Below, piece after piece: positions 1 through 7,808 of a stretch of 64,000 nucleotides of DNA. The notes beneath the pieces are model-generated. The model was not told where the DNA came from, did not search any database, and was given only the letters and a program-made list of their open reading frames with translations. Numbering within the stretch: position 1 is the first letter of the stretch; every line of letters starts with the position of its first letter. This DNA comes from Vampirovibrionales bacterium. GTDB taxonomy: Bacteria > Cyanobacteriota > Vampirovibrionia > Vampirovibrionales > Vampirovibrionaceae. The DNA lies in the NCBI GenBank assembly GCA_016712355.1, contig JADJRF010000005.1, positions 2,046,001 through 2,110,000 of the forward strand, written 5' to 3'. The translations under genes were made by a program, and so were the position numbers.

Positions 1-485
1 GCAGGCAGCTCGCTGTAAACCATGATTTCTTTCATTTTGAACGGCTGTTGCGAGCCGCTTTGAGAGGTTTTCGACGCGTCGACAGCCGGAGATCCGGCGC
101 GGGGCTCCGCCTGAAGCTCGCGCAGGGGCGTCAGCAGAGTGTCGGCGACGGGCGCGGCTTGAGACGGCTCCAGCGAGGGTTCTGTCGGAGAGGTTCTCAA
201 GGGCGGCAAGTCGGCAGCCGACGGCGCGGGCGGCTGAAGCTCGGCCGGAGGCCTGGTTTCAAGCGCTTCGACGCCAGTCACCGGGGTTTCGGTCGAGCTG
301 GCGACCGCCATATAGGCGTACGAGACGCTCCCGCTCTGGCTCACGCCGATAGACGCTGACGGAGCAGGCGCAGAAGAAACTGTCGGAGATGTAACAGGCT
401 CGCCATGAGCCTGGGCCCAACACGCCAGCAGGCAAAGCGCGCACGAAAGTCCCATCGCGCTGTGTCGGATTGATCGTTTCTTCAC
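1..485 (-). CDS. Secreted/outer-membrane protein, N-terminal part (runs off the left edge)
   Basis: The minus strand is open from a GTG at 485 to the window edge, giving 161 codons. The start is well placed: AGGAGGGTGAGGCG lies just upstream. The product begins MKKRSIRHSAMG, then a hydrophobic stretch (LSCALCLLACWAQA), so it carries a signal peptide. Next comes about 120 residues of low-complexity Pro/Ala/Ser/Glu-rich sequence, and then FKMKEIMVYSELPA at the edge. That last segment resembles the TonB box and plug start of TonB-dependent receptors (EIVVTA-like), and a tonB gene lies divergently next door. A receptor is therefore a reasonable inference, but the diagnostic plug and barrel lie outside the window. 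The gene would be missed by an ATG-only search. Confidence 0.7.
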   Translation of the reverse strand, partial: MKKRSIRHSAMGLSCALCLLACWAQAHGEPVTSPTVSSAPAPSASIGVSQSGSVSYAYMAVASSTETPVTGVEALETRPPAELQPPAPSAADLPPLRTSPTEPSLEPSQAAPVADTLLTPLRELQAEPRAGSPAVDASKTSQSGSQQPFKMKEIMVYSELP

Positions 486-721
486 CGCCTCACCCTCCTG
501 ACGCGTCACCCACCGGAATCTGCCATAGGCCGCAGACTCCCATGGTGATTATGACCGAGCCCGCGTCGCGACGACTCCTCAATTTGAAGGATTCCCCCTG
601 CGCGGGAACACTTACGCATGGCGGGCGTCGTTTGTGACGAACGGCGGTTTTTGTCGTAAGATATCCATCACGAAAGACGCGCCGCGCTTACCGGCTTTCG
701 ACGTCGCCTCCGCTTCTTATC

Positions 722-1897
722 TTGCCCGGACCTTTGTGTGTGAACGCGCCACGCCCGACACCCCCCTTATCTGAACCGCCGACGGCGTTTTCTACGCCGG
801 TGGCATTGCCGATGGGCGGCTCTTATAGTCGTTCGCCCAACTTTATCCCCATGGTGGGGCTCTCTATCCTGATTCACGCGCTGGTGGTGAGCTTCTTACT
901 GGCGGCCTTCTTTCTGCTGAAGTTTCTGGGGTTTGATCTCAAGATGCTGGACCCGCTGGCCCTGCGCGATCGCGAGATTGAATTCGTCCTGGTGAATAAT
1001 CCCGCGCAAAAGCCGCGCGACCCGAACACGCGCAATCGCTCGGACCGCATGACCCGCTCCGGCGGCAAGAAAATCCCCAACCGGGTCCAAGCCGAACCCC
1101 AGCAGAAGGCCGGGCCGCAACATCGCGCGATTAGACCCACCCCGCCGCGCCCTGCCGCCAAGCCCACGCCGACCCCGCGCGCGCGCGTGACGCCCCAACC
1201 GCCGACGCCGCCAACGCCTCAGCGCGCACAGGCGCGCCCGACCCCGCCGCAGCCCAAGATGCCGCCCGCGCCGCGCGTCACCGCCAAAGCGCCTGTTTTA
1301 CCGCCCAATCCGCTGGCCTCGGCCATCCGTACGCCTGCGCCGCCGACGCCCAAAATGGCCAGCGCCGGCCCGGTGCTGACCTCGCCGTTGTCCGGTTCTC
1401 CCAGCGGACGTTCCGGCCCGCCGCGCCCCACCCAGATTCCAGGCGGGACAACAGGCTTTTCCTCTCCCCGTTCGGGCAGTCCCGGCTCTCAGGCCGGGGG
1501 CGCGGGCGGTCGTAGCTCGTATAACGCCTCCGGTTCGCCCGGCGGCGGCGGCGGACGCGCCGGGATTGATTCGATGCCCGAGGCCGACTTCGGCCCGTAT
1601 ATGGCGGAACTTCAGCGGCGGATTCGTCGTAATTGGCGGCCCCCGCAGGCGCAGGAAGACAAGCGGGTCGTCGTATTCTTCAAGATTGCCCGCGATGGTC
1701 GCCTGCTGTCGGTCTCCACGCAGAAATCATCGGGGTTTGAGGAAGCGGATCAGGCTGCGTTGGCCGCCGTTCGGCTGGCTGCGCCCTTTCGCCCACTGCC
1801 GGCGGCCCACCCGGATAACGACGTCACCGTGCAATTCACCTTCGATTACAACGTCTACCGCAGTTCCGGCGGCGGGGGCGGCGCCCGGATTCGTTAG
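722..1897 (+). CDS. tonB: TonB-family energy transducer
   Basis: TonB spans the periplasm and passes energy from an ExbBD complex to outer-membrane receptors. The sequence has the classic plan: a short cytoplasmic N-terminus, one membrane segment (IHALVVSFLLAAFFLLKFLGF, about residues 51-71), a long Pro/Lys/Arg then Gly/Ser-rich linker (about 110-280), and a C-terminal TonB domain with YMAELQRRIRRNWRPP, a DGRLLSVSTQKSSG strand, AALAAVRLAAPFRPLP and a final beta strand VTVQFTFDYNVY. No ExbB or ExbD gene lies nearby. The start is uncertain: TTG 722 has no good ribosome site, and GTG 740 or ATG 811 (residue 31) would keep all domains. The divergent neighbour may be its receptor. Confidence 0.88.
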   Translation: MPGPLCVNAPRPTPPLSEPPTAFSTPVALPMGGSYSRSPNFIPMVGLSILIHALVVSFLLAAFFLLKFLGFDLKMLDPLALRDREIEFVLVNNPAQKPRDPNTRNRSDRMTRSGGKKIPNRVQAEPQQKAGPQHRAIRPTPPRPAAKPTPTPRARVTPQPPTPPTPQRAQARPTPPQPKMPPAPRVTAKAPVLPPNPLASAIRTPAPPTPKMASAGPVLTSPLSGSPSGRSGPPRPTQIPGGTTGFSSPRSGSPGSQAGGAGGRSSYNASGSPGGGGGRAGIDSMPEADFGPYMAELQRRIRRNWRPPQAQEDKRVVVFFKIARDGRLLSVSTQKSSGFEEADQAALAAVRLAAPFRPLPAAHPDNDVTVQFTFDYNVYRSSGGGGGARIR

Positions 1898-2032
1898 GGC
1901 GGCGGCGGCTTGCGCGCGGCATGTCTTTAAGGGACGATGTGAGGGGCCTTTCCCTTCCCCTCGCCATTACCATTGCGCGGGCGCGGGCGCGAGCGCGGGC
2001 CGGATTTTCAGCCAACCGCCGGGATTATTGCC

Positions 2033-3415
2033 ATGACGGCCAATCAGTCGATCACTCCCCTGACCTACGCCATTAACGACCAGGGCCACAGCTGCGTGGG
2101 CGGCGTGGATCTCACGGAACTGGCCGCCGCTTACGGCACGCCCCTCTATGCGCTGGACGCCGCCACGTTTCGCGCCATGGCCGCCGCCTATCACGACGCG
2201 CTGGAGAACCATTACCCCAAGGACGCGCTGGCGCTCTACGCCGCCAAGGCGAATCTGAGCATGGGGCTGTGCAAGCTGGCGGATAATCTGGGTCTGGGGC
2301 TGGACGTGGTATCGGGCGGCGAGCTGTACACAGCGGTTCAGGCAGGATTTCCGGTTGAAAAGGTCTTCTTTAACGGCAATAACAAGAGCGCCGATGAAAT
2401 TGAACTGGCCCTTCAATACAAAGTTGGCCGTATTACCGTCGACAACCCGGACGAGCTGGCGCTGATCCACGAGGTCGCCTCGCGAAAAGGCGTCCGCGCC
2501 GAGATTCTGCTTCGCATCAGCCCAGGAATCGAGTGCCACACGCACGATTACATCAAAACCGGCCAACTGGACAGCAAATTTGGCTTTCATCTGGGCGAAT
2601 TGTCGGCGGCGCTGGACGCCATTACGACCCAGTATCGCGACACCATGGCCCTCAAAGGGCTGCACGCGCATATCGGCTCCCAGATTTTTGAGACGCGCCC
2701 CTACGAAGATCTCGTGGAGACGATGTTCAACATCTATTACAACATCCGCGCGTCGTACGGCGGACTGATTCTGCCGGATTTAAACCTGGGCGGCGGCCTG
2801 GGCGTGGCGTATCAGAGCAAGGACGATCCGCTGAACATTGAGGACGCCGTGGCGACCATCTGCCAGAAAGCCGCGCGCTACGCCGAAAAGCTCGACTATC
2901 CCCTGCCGCGTTTGCTGCTGGAGCCGGGGCGCAGTATGGTCGCAACCGCAGGCATCACGCTCTACACCGTTGGCACGCGCAAAACCGTGCCCGGCGTTCG
3001 CAAATACGTCTCGGTGGACGGCGGCATGGGCGATAACATCCGCCCGGCGCTGTATCAGGCGGAGTATTCGGCCACGCTGGCCAACAAGGCTGCGCTGCCG
3101 GTAGACGAGACCGTCACCATCGCCGGAAAATACTGCGAATCCGGCGACGTGCTGATTCGCAAGCTGGAAATCCCGACGGCGGAGCCCGGCGACGTGCTGG
3201 CGGTTTTCGGCACCGGGGCCTATAACTACTCCATGGCCTCAACGTATAACCGCGTGCCGCGTCCGGCAATGGTTTTGCTGGAAAACGGAGCTGTTCACCT
3301 GCTGGTGCGCCGCGAAACCTACGACCACCTTAGCGCGCTGGACGTGATCCCCTCCTATCTGATGAACCCGGACCCCAAACCCATTCCGCTCGCGGCCCAG
3401 AATCGGTTAGAATAA
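2033..3415 (+). CDS. lysA: Diaminopimelate decarboxylase
   Basis: This PLP enzyme decarboxylates meso-diaminopimelate to L-lysine, the last step of lysine synthesis. The 460-residue product has the fold-III alanine-racemase barrel with the PLP lysine in LYAAKAN (K72), SGGELYTA, the SKFG substrate loop, GLHAHIGSQ, the PLP-phosphate loop LGGGLGVAY and EPGRSMV. The C-terminal barrel carries GKYCESGD, including the catalytic Cys, and GAYNYSMAS. ATG 2033 was preferred over an upstream in-frame TTG at 1973, which would add 20 Arg/Gly-rich residues unlike the family. A Rho-independent terminator follows, so the gene is probably not co-transcribed with cdaA. Confidence 0.95.
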   Translation: MTANQSITPLTYAINDQGHSCVGGVDLTELAAAYGTPLYALDAATFRAMAAAYHDALENHYPKDALALYAAKANLSMGLCKLADNLGLGLDVVSGGELYTAVQAGFPVEKVFFNGNNKSADEIELALQYKVGRITVDNPDELALIHEVASRKGVRAEILLRISPGIECHTHDYIKTGQLDSKFGFHLGELSAALDAITTQYRDTMALKGLHAHIGSQIFETRPYEDLVETMFNIYYNIRASYGGLILPDLNLGGGLGVAYQSKDDPLNIEDAVATICQKAARYAEKLDYPLPRLLLEPGRSMVATAGITLYTVGTRKTVPGVRKYVSVDGGMGDNIRPALYQAEYSATLANKAALPVDETVTIAGKYCESGDVLIRKLEIPTAEPGDVLAVFGTGAYNYSMASTYNRVPRPAMVLLENGAVHLLVRRETYDHLSALDVIPSYLMNPDPKPIPLAAQNRLE

Positions 3416-3426
3416 CAGAGAGAGGC

Positions 3427-3467
3427 GAGCGCCGCTACAGGCGTATGGGTGCGTCGGCGCTCTTTTT
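3427..3467 (+). terminator. Rho-independent terminator after lysA
   Basis: The stem GAGCGCCG (3427-3434) pairs with CGGCGCTC (3455-3462) and is followed directly by TTTTT. It lies 12 nt after the lysA stop. Confidence 0.75.
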
Positions 3468-3509
3468 CGCAGACGTGACGCACGTGACGAGTCGGGAGGA
3501 CGCCCTTCG

Positions 3510-4514
3510 TTGGACTGGGGTCATGACACAATCCAGTGGCTCAGCGCCCAGCGCTGGTTCATGCGGGTGAATTGGCGTCAACTGGGGCAGTTGGCCTTTC
3601 TGGCGCTCGGCGTTCTCTACCTTTATATGCGCTTTATCCGCGGCAGCCAGGCGGAGCAGTTATTCAAGGGGCTGTTTGTCATTCTCATTGGCTTTCTGGG
3701 CCTGTATATTCTGGCGGATTATTTTAATCTGGCGCTGATTGGCGCGGCGCTTGGCTTTGGGATTCAGATTCTGAGCGTGGCCCTGATTGTGATTTTTCAG
3801 CCGGAATTGCGGCGGATGCTGTTGTTTCTGGGGCAACCCGACCTGTTTGGCGAGCGCAGCCTGACGGCGCCCGCCCAGGAGCGGCTGGAGCGCAAGTCGG
3901 AGTACCTGATCGACACGCTGACCGAGGCCGTGCGCTTCCTGAGCAAGTCGCGCACCGGCGCCCTGATTGTGCTGGAGTCTGAGAACGATGCGGGAAGCCA
4001 CTATCTGGAGGCGGGCGCCCGGCTCGACGCGCGCCTGAGCGCCGAAGCGCTGCTGACGATTTTTCATCCCAAGACGCCGCTGCACGACGGCGCGGTGATT
4101 ATTACGCCCGGCAACCGGATTGCCGCCGCCGGCGTTCTACTGCCCCTGACCGAGGATCCCAAGCTAAGCTGGCAGTTTGGCACCCGTCACCGCGCCGCCA
4201 TCGGCCTGACGGAAGTCTGCGACAGCTATTGCGTCGTGGTTTCCGAGGAAAGCGGGACGATTTCCATCGCCCACAAAGGCAAGCTCGAGAAAATGACAGG
4301 CGCTGACGAGCTTAAAAAGCGTCTGGAGAAGATTTACCACGTCCATGCCGACCGAAAGCGCGACGCCAAAGAGGGGACGCGCTCCTCGCTGGCCGCCGGA
4401 CGCGACGACGAGGCGGCTTCAGACCGATTTTCGGATCAACTCCGCCATCTTTTCGCCCACCGCGCGCCGCGCCGCCTGCGCCGCCTGATCGTCCGCAACC
4501 CCGACCGCCGCTAG
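3510..4514 (+). CDS. cdaA: Membrane diadenylate cyclase (c-di-AMP synthase)
   Basis: CdaA joins two ATP into cyclic di-AMP, a second messenger for osmotic and cell-wall control. Three membrane helices occupy about residues 25-96, then a short linker and the DAC domain. Both catalytic motifs are intact: DGA at 193-195 (LHDGAVI) and RHR at 226-228 (GTRHRAAIG). The C-terminus continues about 70 residues past the domain and is charged and Arg/Ala-rich. TTG 3510 is favoured because GGGAGGA sits 9 nt upstream; ATG 3561 would cut off 17 residues. The usual partners cdaR and glmM are not adjacent. Confidence 0.92.
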   Translation: MDWGHDTIQWLSAQRWFMRVNWRQLGQLAFLALGVLYLYMRFIRGSQAEQLFKGLFVILIGFLGLYILADYFNLALIGAALGFGIQILSVALIVIFQPELRRMLLFLGQPDLFGERSLTAPAQERLERKSEYLIDTLTEAVRFLSKSRTGALIVLESENDAGSHYLEAGARLDARLSAEALLTIFHPKTPLHDGAVIITPGNRIAAAGVLLPLTEDPKLSWQFGTRHRAAIGLTEVCDSYCVVVSEESGTISIAHKGKLEKMTGADELKKRLEKIYHVHADRKRDAKEGTRSSLAAGRDDEAASDRFSDQLRHLFAHRAPRRLRRLIVRNPDRR

Positions 4515-4527
4515 ACCCCGGAGCCAG

Positions 4528-4568
4528 AACCCCAGCGCCCGTTTCGCCCCGCGACGACGGGCGTTGGC
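4528..4568 (+). repeat. 41-bp hairpin repeat, copy 1
   Basis: This segment recurs at 5019-5059 with about 38 of 41 bases identical. It contains the inverted repeat GCGCCCGT...ACGGGCGT. No U-run follows, so a terminator role is uncertain. Each copy precedes one of two paralogous small genes, so hairpin, promoter and gene look duplicated as a unit. Confidence 0.7.
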
Positions 4569-4598
4569 GTAAGCGCGAACGGCTTCAGAAACCCAAGG

Positions 4599-4627
4599 TT
4601 GTCATATTGTTATTGTCGTAGTATATT
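4599..4627 (+). promoter_or_regulatory. Sigma70-type promoter for the first RFG gene
   Basis: TTGTCA (4599-4604), a 17-nt spacer and TATATT (4622-4627). The spacer end TTATTGTCGTAG is nearly the same in the promoter of the paralogous gene at 5097-5125. Confidence 0.65.
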
Positions 4628-4670
4628 CAACGCGTCTGACAGTCCTACGCCCCCCCAAGGAGATTCCCCC

Positions 4671-4997
4671 ATGCAAGTCCGCTTTGGCAAAATTTCTTAT
4701 GAGCCGCCAAAAAAGAGTAAGGAAATAGAACACCAAGTCACACTTCCGGTGAGCTTATTTCTGAACCCGCAACAAGCCCAAAAACTTGGTGGGGAGGAAA
4801 AGTACCTCTATATAACCGGAAAAGACGCTAAAGGGCTTATCAAAACCGTTAAAGAGCTTGAAAGTGAGTTTCAAAGTTCGAAAAACAATCCAAATCCTAA
4901 AAAGATAAAGAAGGCTATTGTTTGTGGTCTAGGACCCACATTTAATAAGATTGAAAAATTTATCCGCAAAAACCCGCCTCACAAAGCAGGCAAGTAA
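4671..4997 (+). CDS. Small RFG-motif protein, paralogue 1
   Basis: Unknown 108-residue Lys-rich protein. ATG 4671 is set by CAAGGAG just upstream. It opens MQVRFGKISY and is a divergent copy of the gene at 5159 (MDSMNVRFGKIGY). They share LP-x3-(F/L)-x3-LG-x-E-x-K-x-YLTG-x-D-x-KA and a C-terminal helical part. No signal peptide or membrane segment is visible. The N-terminal V-R-F-G motif recurs in several unrelated small proteins of this window. Function cannot be assigned. Confidence 0.75.
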   Translation: MQVRFGKISYEPPKKSKEIEHQVTLPVSLFLNPQQAQKLGGEEKYLYITGKDAKGLIKTVKELESEFQSSKNNPNPKKIKKAIVCGLGPTFNKIEKFIRKNPPHKAGK

Positions 4998-5018
4998 CGC
5001 ACACCCCCGGATTTCCAC

Positions 5019-5059
5019 AACCCCCACGCCCGTTTCGCCCCGCGATGACGGGCGTTGGC
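5019..5059 (+). repeat. 41-bp hairpin repeat, copy 2
   Basis: Second copy of the element at 4528-4568, with inverted repeat ACGCCCGT...ACGGGCGT. It lies between the first and second small RFG genes. Confidence 0.7.
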
Positions 5060-5096
5060 TTTAATGCAGCACACTCAAATAGGCTGAATATTGCGC

Positions 5097-5125
5097 TTGC
5101 AGGGAAGTTATAGTCGTAGTAGATT
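5097..5125 (+). promoter_or_regulatory. Promoter for the second RFG gene
   Basis: TTGCAG (5097-5102), a 17-nt spacer and TAGATT (5120-5125). Same spacing and same TTAT-GTCGTAG context as the promoter at 4599-4627, as expected after duplication. Confidence 0.5.
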
Positions 5126-5158
5126 TAAATCCGGTTCGCGACAGAAGGATTTCACCCC

Positions 5159-5560
5159 ATGGACTCGATGAACGTTCGCTTTGGTAAGATTGGGTATACA
5201 TACCGCAAAGGCACTCGCAATGTAGACAGAGTAGACGCTGGGCTTATTTTACCGGCAGACATGCTGAGAGCGCTTGGTTGCGAGCGCAAACGTGAACTCT
5301 ACCTGACGGGTGACGACCGAAAAGCCTGGCGGGCCACTGAAAGCGTCGCTGTTCTTAAAGCGCACGCCAACCACCATCTTACCGATCCGAGGCAGGCCCA
5401 GCATATTCTGACGAACGTACTGCCGCAAATTGGCGAACGCTTTAAACAACTGCAAGCAGACGTCGCAAACTTTATCGAGACAGCCCCCTATAACCCTGAG
5501 CGTCTCGAAAAAACGATTGACGGACGTAAAACTTACTGGTCGTGGGAGGCTAACGCTTAA
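5159..5560 (+). CDS. Small RFG-motif protein, paralogue 2
   Basis: Unknown 133-residue protein, a divergent paralogue of the product of 4671-4997. ATG 5159 has AAGGA 9 nt upstream; ATG 5168 would make the N-terminus (MNVRFGKIGY) match the paralogue more exactly. Shared blocks are ILPADMLRALG, ELYLTGDDRKAW and a DPRQAQHI helix. It is predicted cytosolic or exported without a classical signal. The stop overlaps the truB stop on the other strand (TTAA at 5557-5560), so the two genes converge with no spacer. Confidence 0.75.
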   Translation: MDSMNVRFGKIGYTYRKGTRNVDRVDAGLILPADMLRALGCERKRELYLTGDDRKAWRATESVAVLKAHANHHLTDPRQAQHILTNVLPQIGERFKQLQADVANFIETAPYNPERLEKTIDGRKTYWSWEANA

Positions 5561-6489
5561 GGGCTCCCGGCGAAGGCTTTTTCGGGGCGGAGCTTGCGGT
5601 CGCGCCAACGGGCGACGGCGATCAGGCGATGCTCGAAGGTAAGCGCGCACAGGTCTTTGTCCTTGAGCGCGCGTAATGGCGCGGGCAACGCGTCGGCGTC
5701 CAGCGGCATCCCCTGAAGCAGGCGCGTTGCGGCGAGGGCGTCGGGTAACTCCCACTGAGGCAAGGCCAGATAAGGCAAAGGATCGCGCAGAAAGTCACAA
5801 GGGCTGGCGGACTCGCGAAGCGCGGCCAGCGTGACGGAATCGGGCAAGAGGAAACGGCCGTGACGGGTTCGGGTCAGAGCGGCCAGCACAGCCCCGCAAC
5901 CCAACGACTCGCCCAGATCGCGGGCGATGGCGCGCATAAAGGCCCCCGACCCGCAGGTAACGTCAATGACGGCTTGCGGACGGCCATCGTCGCCCAGCGT
6001 CAGGGCGTGAAGCGACAAGGACTTTAAATCGACCGTCTTGACGCGATCATCAATCGGGCGACCTTCGCGCGCCCACTGGTAGAGCTTCTTCCCGTCGACC
6101 CGCTTGGCGGAATAGGCTGGAATCCGCTGCTCGATCACGCCCGTCATGGCGAGTAAGGCCGCCTGAAGCGGGGCTTCGCTCACGGCGGCCTGCGCCTGCT
6201 GGGCAGAAGCGCTGGCGTGGACTTCGCCCTCGCAATCGAGCGTGTCGCTCTCCAGACCGAAGACGACGCGCAGGCGGTAGGCCTTGTCGCTGTCCACATA
6301 CTCGATAAGCCGCGCGGCAGGGCCGAGAAAGACCGGCAGGACGCCATCCGCCATCGGGTCGAGGGTGCCCGCATGGCCCACGCGCTTGAGACCAAAGACG
6401 CGGCGCACGGCGCTTACGACGTCGTGGCTGGTGATGCCGACAGGTTTATGGACGTTCAGGACAGCGAACACGCGCAACAGGCGCCTCAT
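5557..6489 (-). CDS. truB: tRNA pseudouridine(55) synthase TruB
   Basis: TruB makes pseudouridine 55 in the T-loop of almost all tRNAs. The 310-residue product has the family core: LNVHKPVGITSHDVV, GHAGTLDPMADGVL with catalytic Asp44, KAYRLRVVFGLESDT, IPAYSAKRVDGKKLY and VTCGSGAFMRAIARDLGE. The C-terminal region fits a degenerate PUA-like tail. ATG 6489 is chosen because GGCGGAG lies 6 nt upstream. A TTG codon directly before it is the only rival. Unusually it stands alone, without rbfA, ribF or rpsO. Confidence 0.95.
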   Translation of the reverse strand: MRRLLRVFAVLNVHKPVGITSHDVVSAVRRVFGLKRVGHAGTLDPMADGVLPVFLGPAARLIEYVDSDKAYRLRVVFGLESDTLDCEGEVHASASAQQAQAAVSEAPLQAALLAMTGVIEQRIPAYSAKRVDGKKLYQWAREGRPIDDRVKTVDLKSLSLHALTLGDDGRPQAVIDVTCGSGAFMRAIARDLGESLGCGAVLAALTRTRHGRFLLPDSVTLAALRESASPCDFLRDPLPYLALPQWELPDALAATRLLQGMPLDADALPAPLRALKDKDLCALTFEHRLIAVARWRDRKLRPEKAFAGSP

Positions 6490-6502
6490 CAAAAACTCCG
6501 CC

Positions 6503-6532
6503 TTGACGGCCTGGGGCCGAGGGCGGAATAAT
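6503..6532 (+). promoter_or_regulatory. Candidate promoter for tRNA-Gly
   Basis: TTGACG (6503-6508), an 18-nt spacer and AATAAT (6527-6532), ending about 40 nt before the tRNA. It overlaps the upstream side of truB on the other strand. Confidence 0.4.
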
Positions 6533-6572
6533 CATCTTACCGCCAACCCTGGCGGAAACCAACGCGTGGTAT

Positions 6573-6648
6573 GCGGGCGTAGCTCAGCTGGCAGAGCGAA
6601 AGCTTCCCAAGCTTTAGGTCGCGAGTTCGATCCTCGTCGCCCGCTCCA
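6573..6648 (+). tRNA. tRNA-Gly (anticodon CCC)
   Basis: A complete cloverleaf can be drawn: acceptor GCGGGCG with CGCCCGC, D-arm GCTC/GAGC, anticodon stem AAAGC/GCTTT around loop TTCCCAA (CCC reads GGG), T-arm GCGAG/CTCGT with loop TTCGATC. T is the discriminator and CCA is encoded. Confidence 0.95.
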
Positions 6649-6796
6649 ACGCCTGAAGACGCAAGAGGCTTTCAGAGAGGGGAGTCCGCTTTGCTGCCGC
6701 GTGGGGGGCATGGTTGATTTTTGTTTCAATTTTCAAAAAACGATTGATTTTTGTCACGAAATTCAATAGAATGAAAATAAGGGCCTTTAAAACCCG

Positions 6797-7015
6797 ATGC
6801 CATTTAAGCCCATGAAATTGCGAGATTACTTGCGCTGGATCGGCCAATATGGCTGGTCGCTTAAAAAATCGGGTGTGGATTGGTCGCTGATAAACGCTGA
6901 AGGCCGTCGCGTGATTCTCAATATCATTGTGACCCATCCTGGCCGCGAAGTGATTCCGGCCAGCGTGAAGAGAACGTCTCAGGCCCTTGAGGCAGAAGGG
7001 TTCTCGCAGGACTAG
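6797..7015 (+). CDS. hicA: HicA-like mRNA interferase toxin
   Basis: HicA toxins are small double-stranded-RNA-binding-fold RNases, neutralised by HicB encoded downstream. The 72 residues fit the family in size and end with the typical HPGREV-x-P-x-SVK...ALEAEGF. The usual active-site histidine (GSH-type motif after the first strand) is not present: the site reads KKSGVDWSLI. The toxin may therefore be weak, inactive, or use another residue. ATG 6812 is an alternative start. The antitoxin-like gene follows after 28 nt with a strong ribosome site. Confidence 0.65.
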   Translation: MPFKPMKLRDYLRWIGQYGWSLKKSGVDWSLINAEGRRVILNIIVTHPGREVIPASVKRTSQALEAEGFSQD

Positions 7016-7043
7016 CCCCTCTCGTCAAGGAGGAATCGCCGGT

Positions 7044-7415
7044 ATGGTTGAGTTGGATCGCCATTTTGACATGGCCCGCGCGGAAGTCGACGGCGTACAA
7101 CCGCAGTGGTCGCCGGAGGATCAGATGTATCTGGTCGAGCATCCCGCCTATCCAATGGTGATGCACGCCGACCCGGACCCGGAGAAGGCCCTGACCGGAT
7201 ATTTCCGGGCCCTGCGGCAATTTGTGAAATACCGACTGGCGGGCGAAATCGCCGATACGACCGAACAGGCGACCTCGGGTCGCGGCGGCGCGCGAGAAGG
7301 GGCCGGACGCCCCCGCAAAAATGAGACCAAAACCGTTCGCCTGCCCGTGGATATGGCCGACTGGCTGCGGGATCAGAAGCATCAGGACCAGGTGCGGCGC
7401 TTGATGCAGGGCTGA
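7044..7415 (+). CDS. hicB: HicB-like antitoxin with basic GRP-type tail
   Basis: This 123-residue protein follows the HicA-like gene. ATG 7044 is preceded by CAAGGAGG. The N-terminal about 80 residues fit a HicB partial RNase-H fold (LVEHPAYPMVMHADPDPEKALTGYFRALR by residues 35-65). The tail has a RGGAREGAGRP-RK motif and TVRLPVDMADWLRDQ, resembling the DNA-binding ends of antitoxins that repress their own operon. The pair probably forms one transcription unit. Similarity to HicB is by pattern and position, not by a strong motif. Confidence 0.6.
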   Translation: MVELDRHFDMARAEVDGVQPQWSPEDQMYLVEHPAYPMVMHADPDPEKALTGYFRALRQFVKYRLAGEIADTTEQATSGRGGAREGAGRPRKNETKTVRLPVDMADWLRDQKHQDQVRRLMQG

Positions 7416-7808
7416 ACCCCAGCGGTTTGGGCTTGCCTTTGGGGGGCGGGCGTGTCATGGTGGAGGGGACTGATTTTATCAGTTCGGGTTTATGTTGCGT
7501 TGTCTGCGGCTCGCCCTCCTGCGCCATTACGGCGCGTTGTCTCGCTGAGGGCCTCCCGGTTTTCGATCCAATTTGAATCCATGATTTGAATCTCCCCCGA
7601 TTTAAATCGCGTGATTGCGAGTTTAGAGGGTTTTTGACACGCCGCCGCTGATACCGGCCATCGCCGCCGAATCCTCTGAGTCTGACTCTGATTCCACCGC
7701 AGAACCTTCGGCAGGTCGGCGCGCCCCATGCGCGATTCCCAGCCTGAAGACCAGCGGAGCGGCTCGCCAATCGCATTATGCCCCTCCCCACAAAAGGATG
7801 CTTATTTG
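7416..7808 (+). other. Long leader/intergenic region before the helicase gene
   Basis: About 390 nt without a convincing gene. It holds a TTGACA (7634-7639) with no acceptable -10 at normal spacing, and a short AT-rich patch with repeated TTTGAATC (about 7566-7590). Long 5' leaders are common before DEAD-box helicase genes and often regulate them, but no named RNA element is recognised. Confidence 0.35.

Noticed and set aside
7634..7639. TTGACA as promoter of the helicase gene
   Set aside because: No -10-like hexamer at 15-19 nt downstream (reads GC-rich GCCATC).
7012..7791. 259-codon minus frame over hicB and the helicase leader
   Set aside because: Arg/Pro/Gly-rich, with no ribosome site and no family match. 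It covers a well-supported plus-strand gene.
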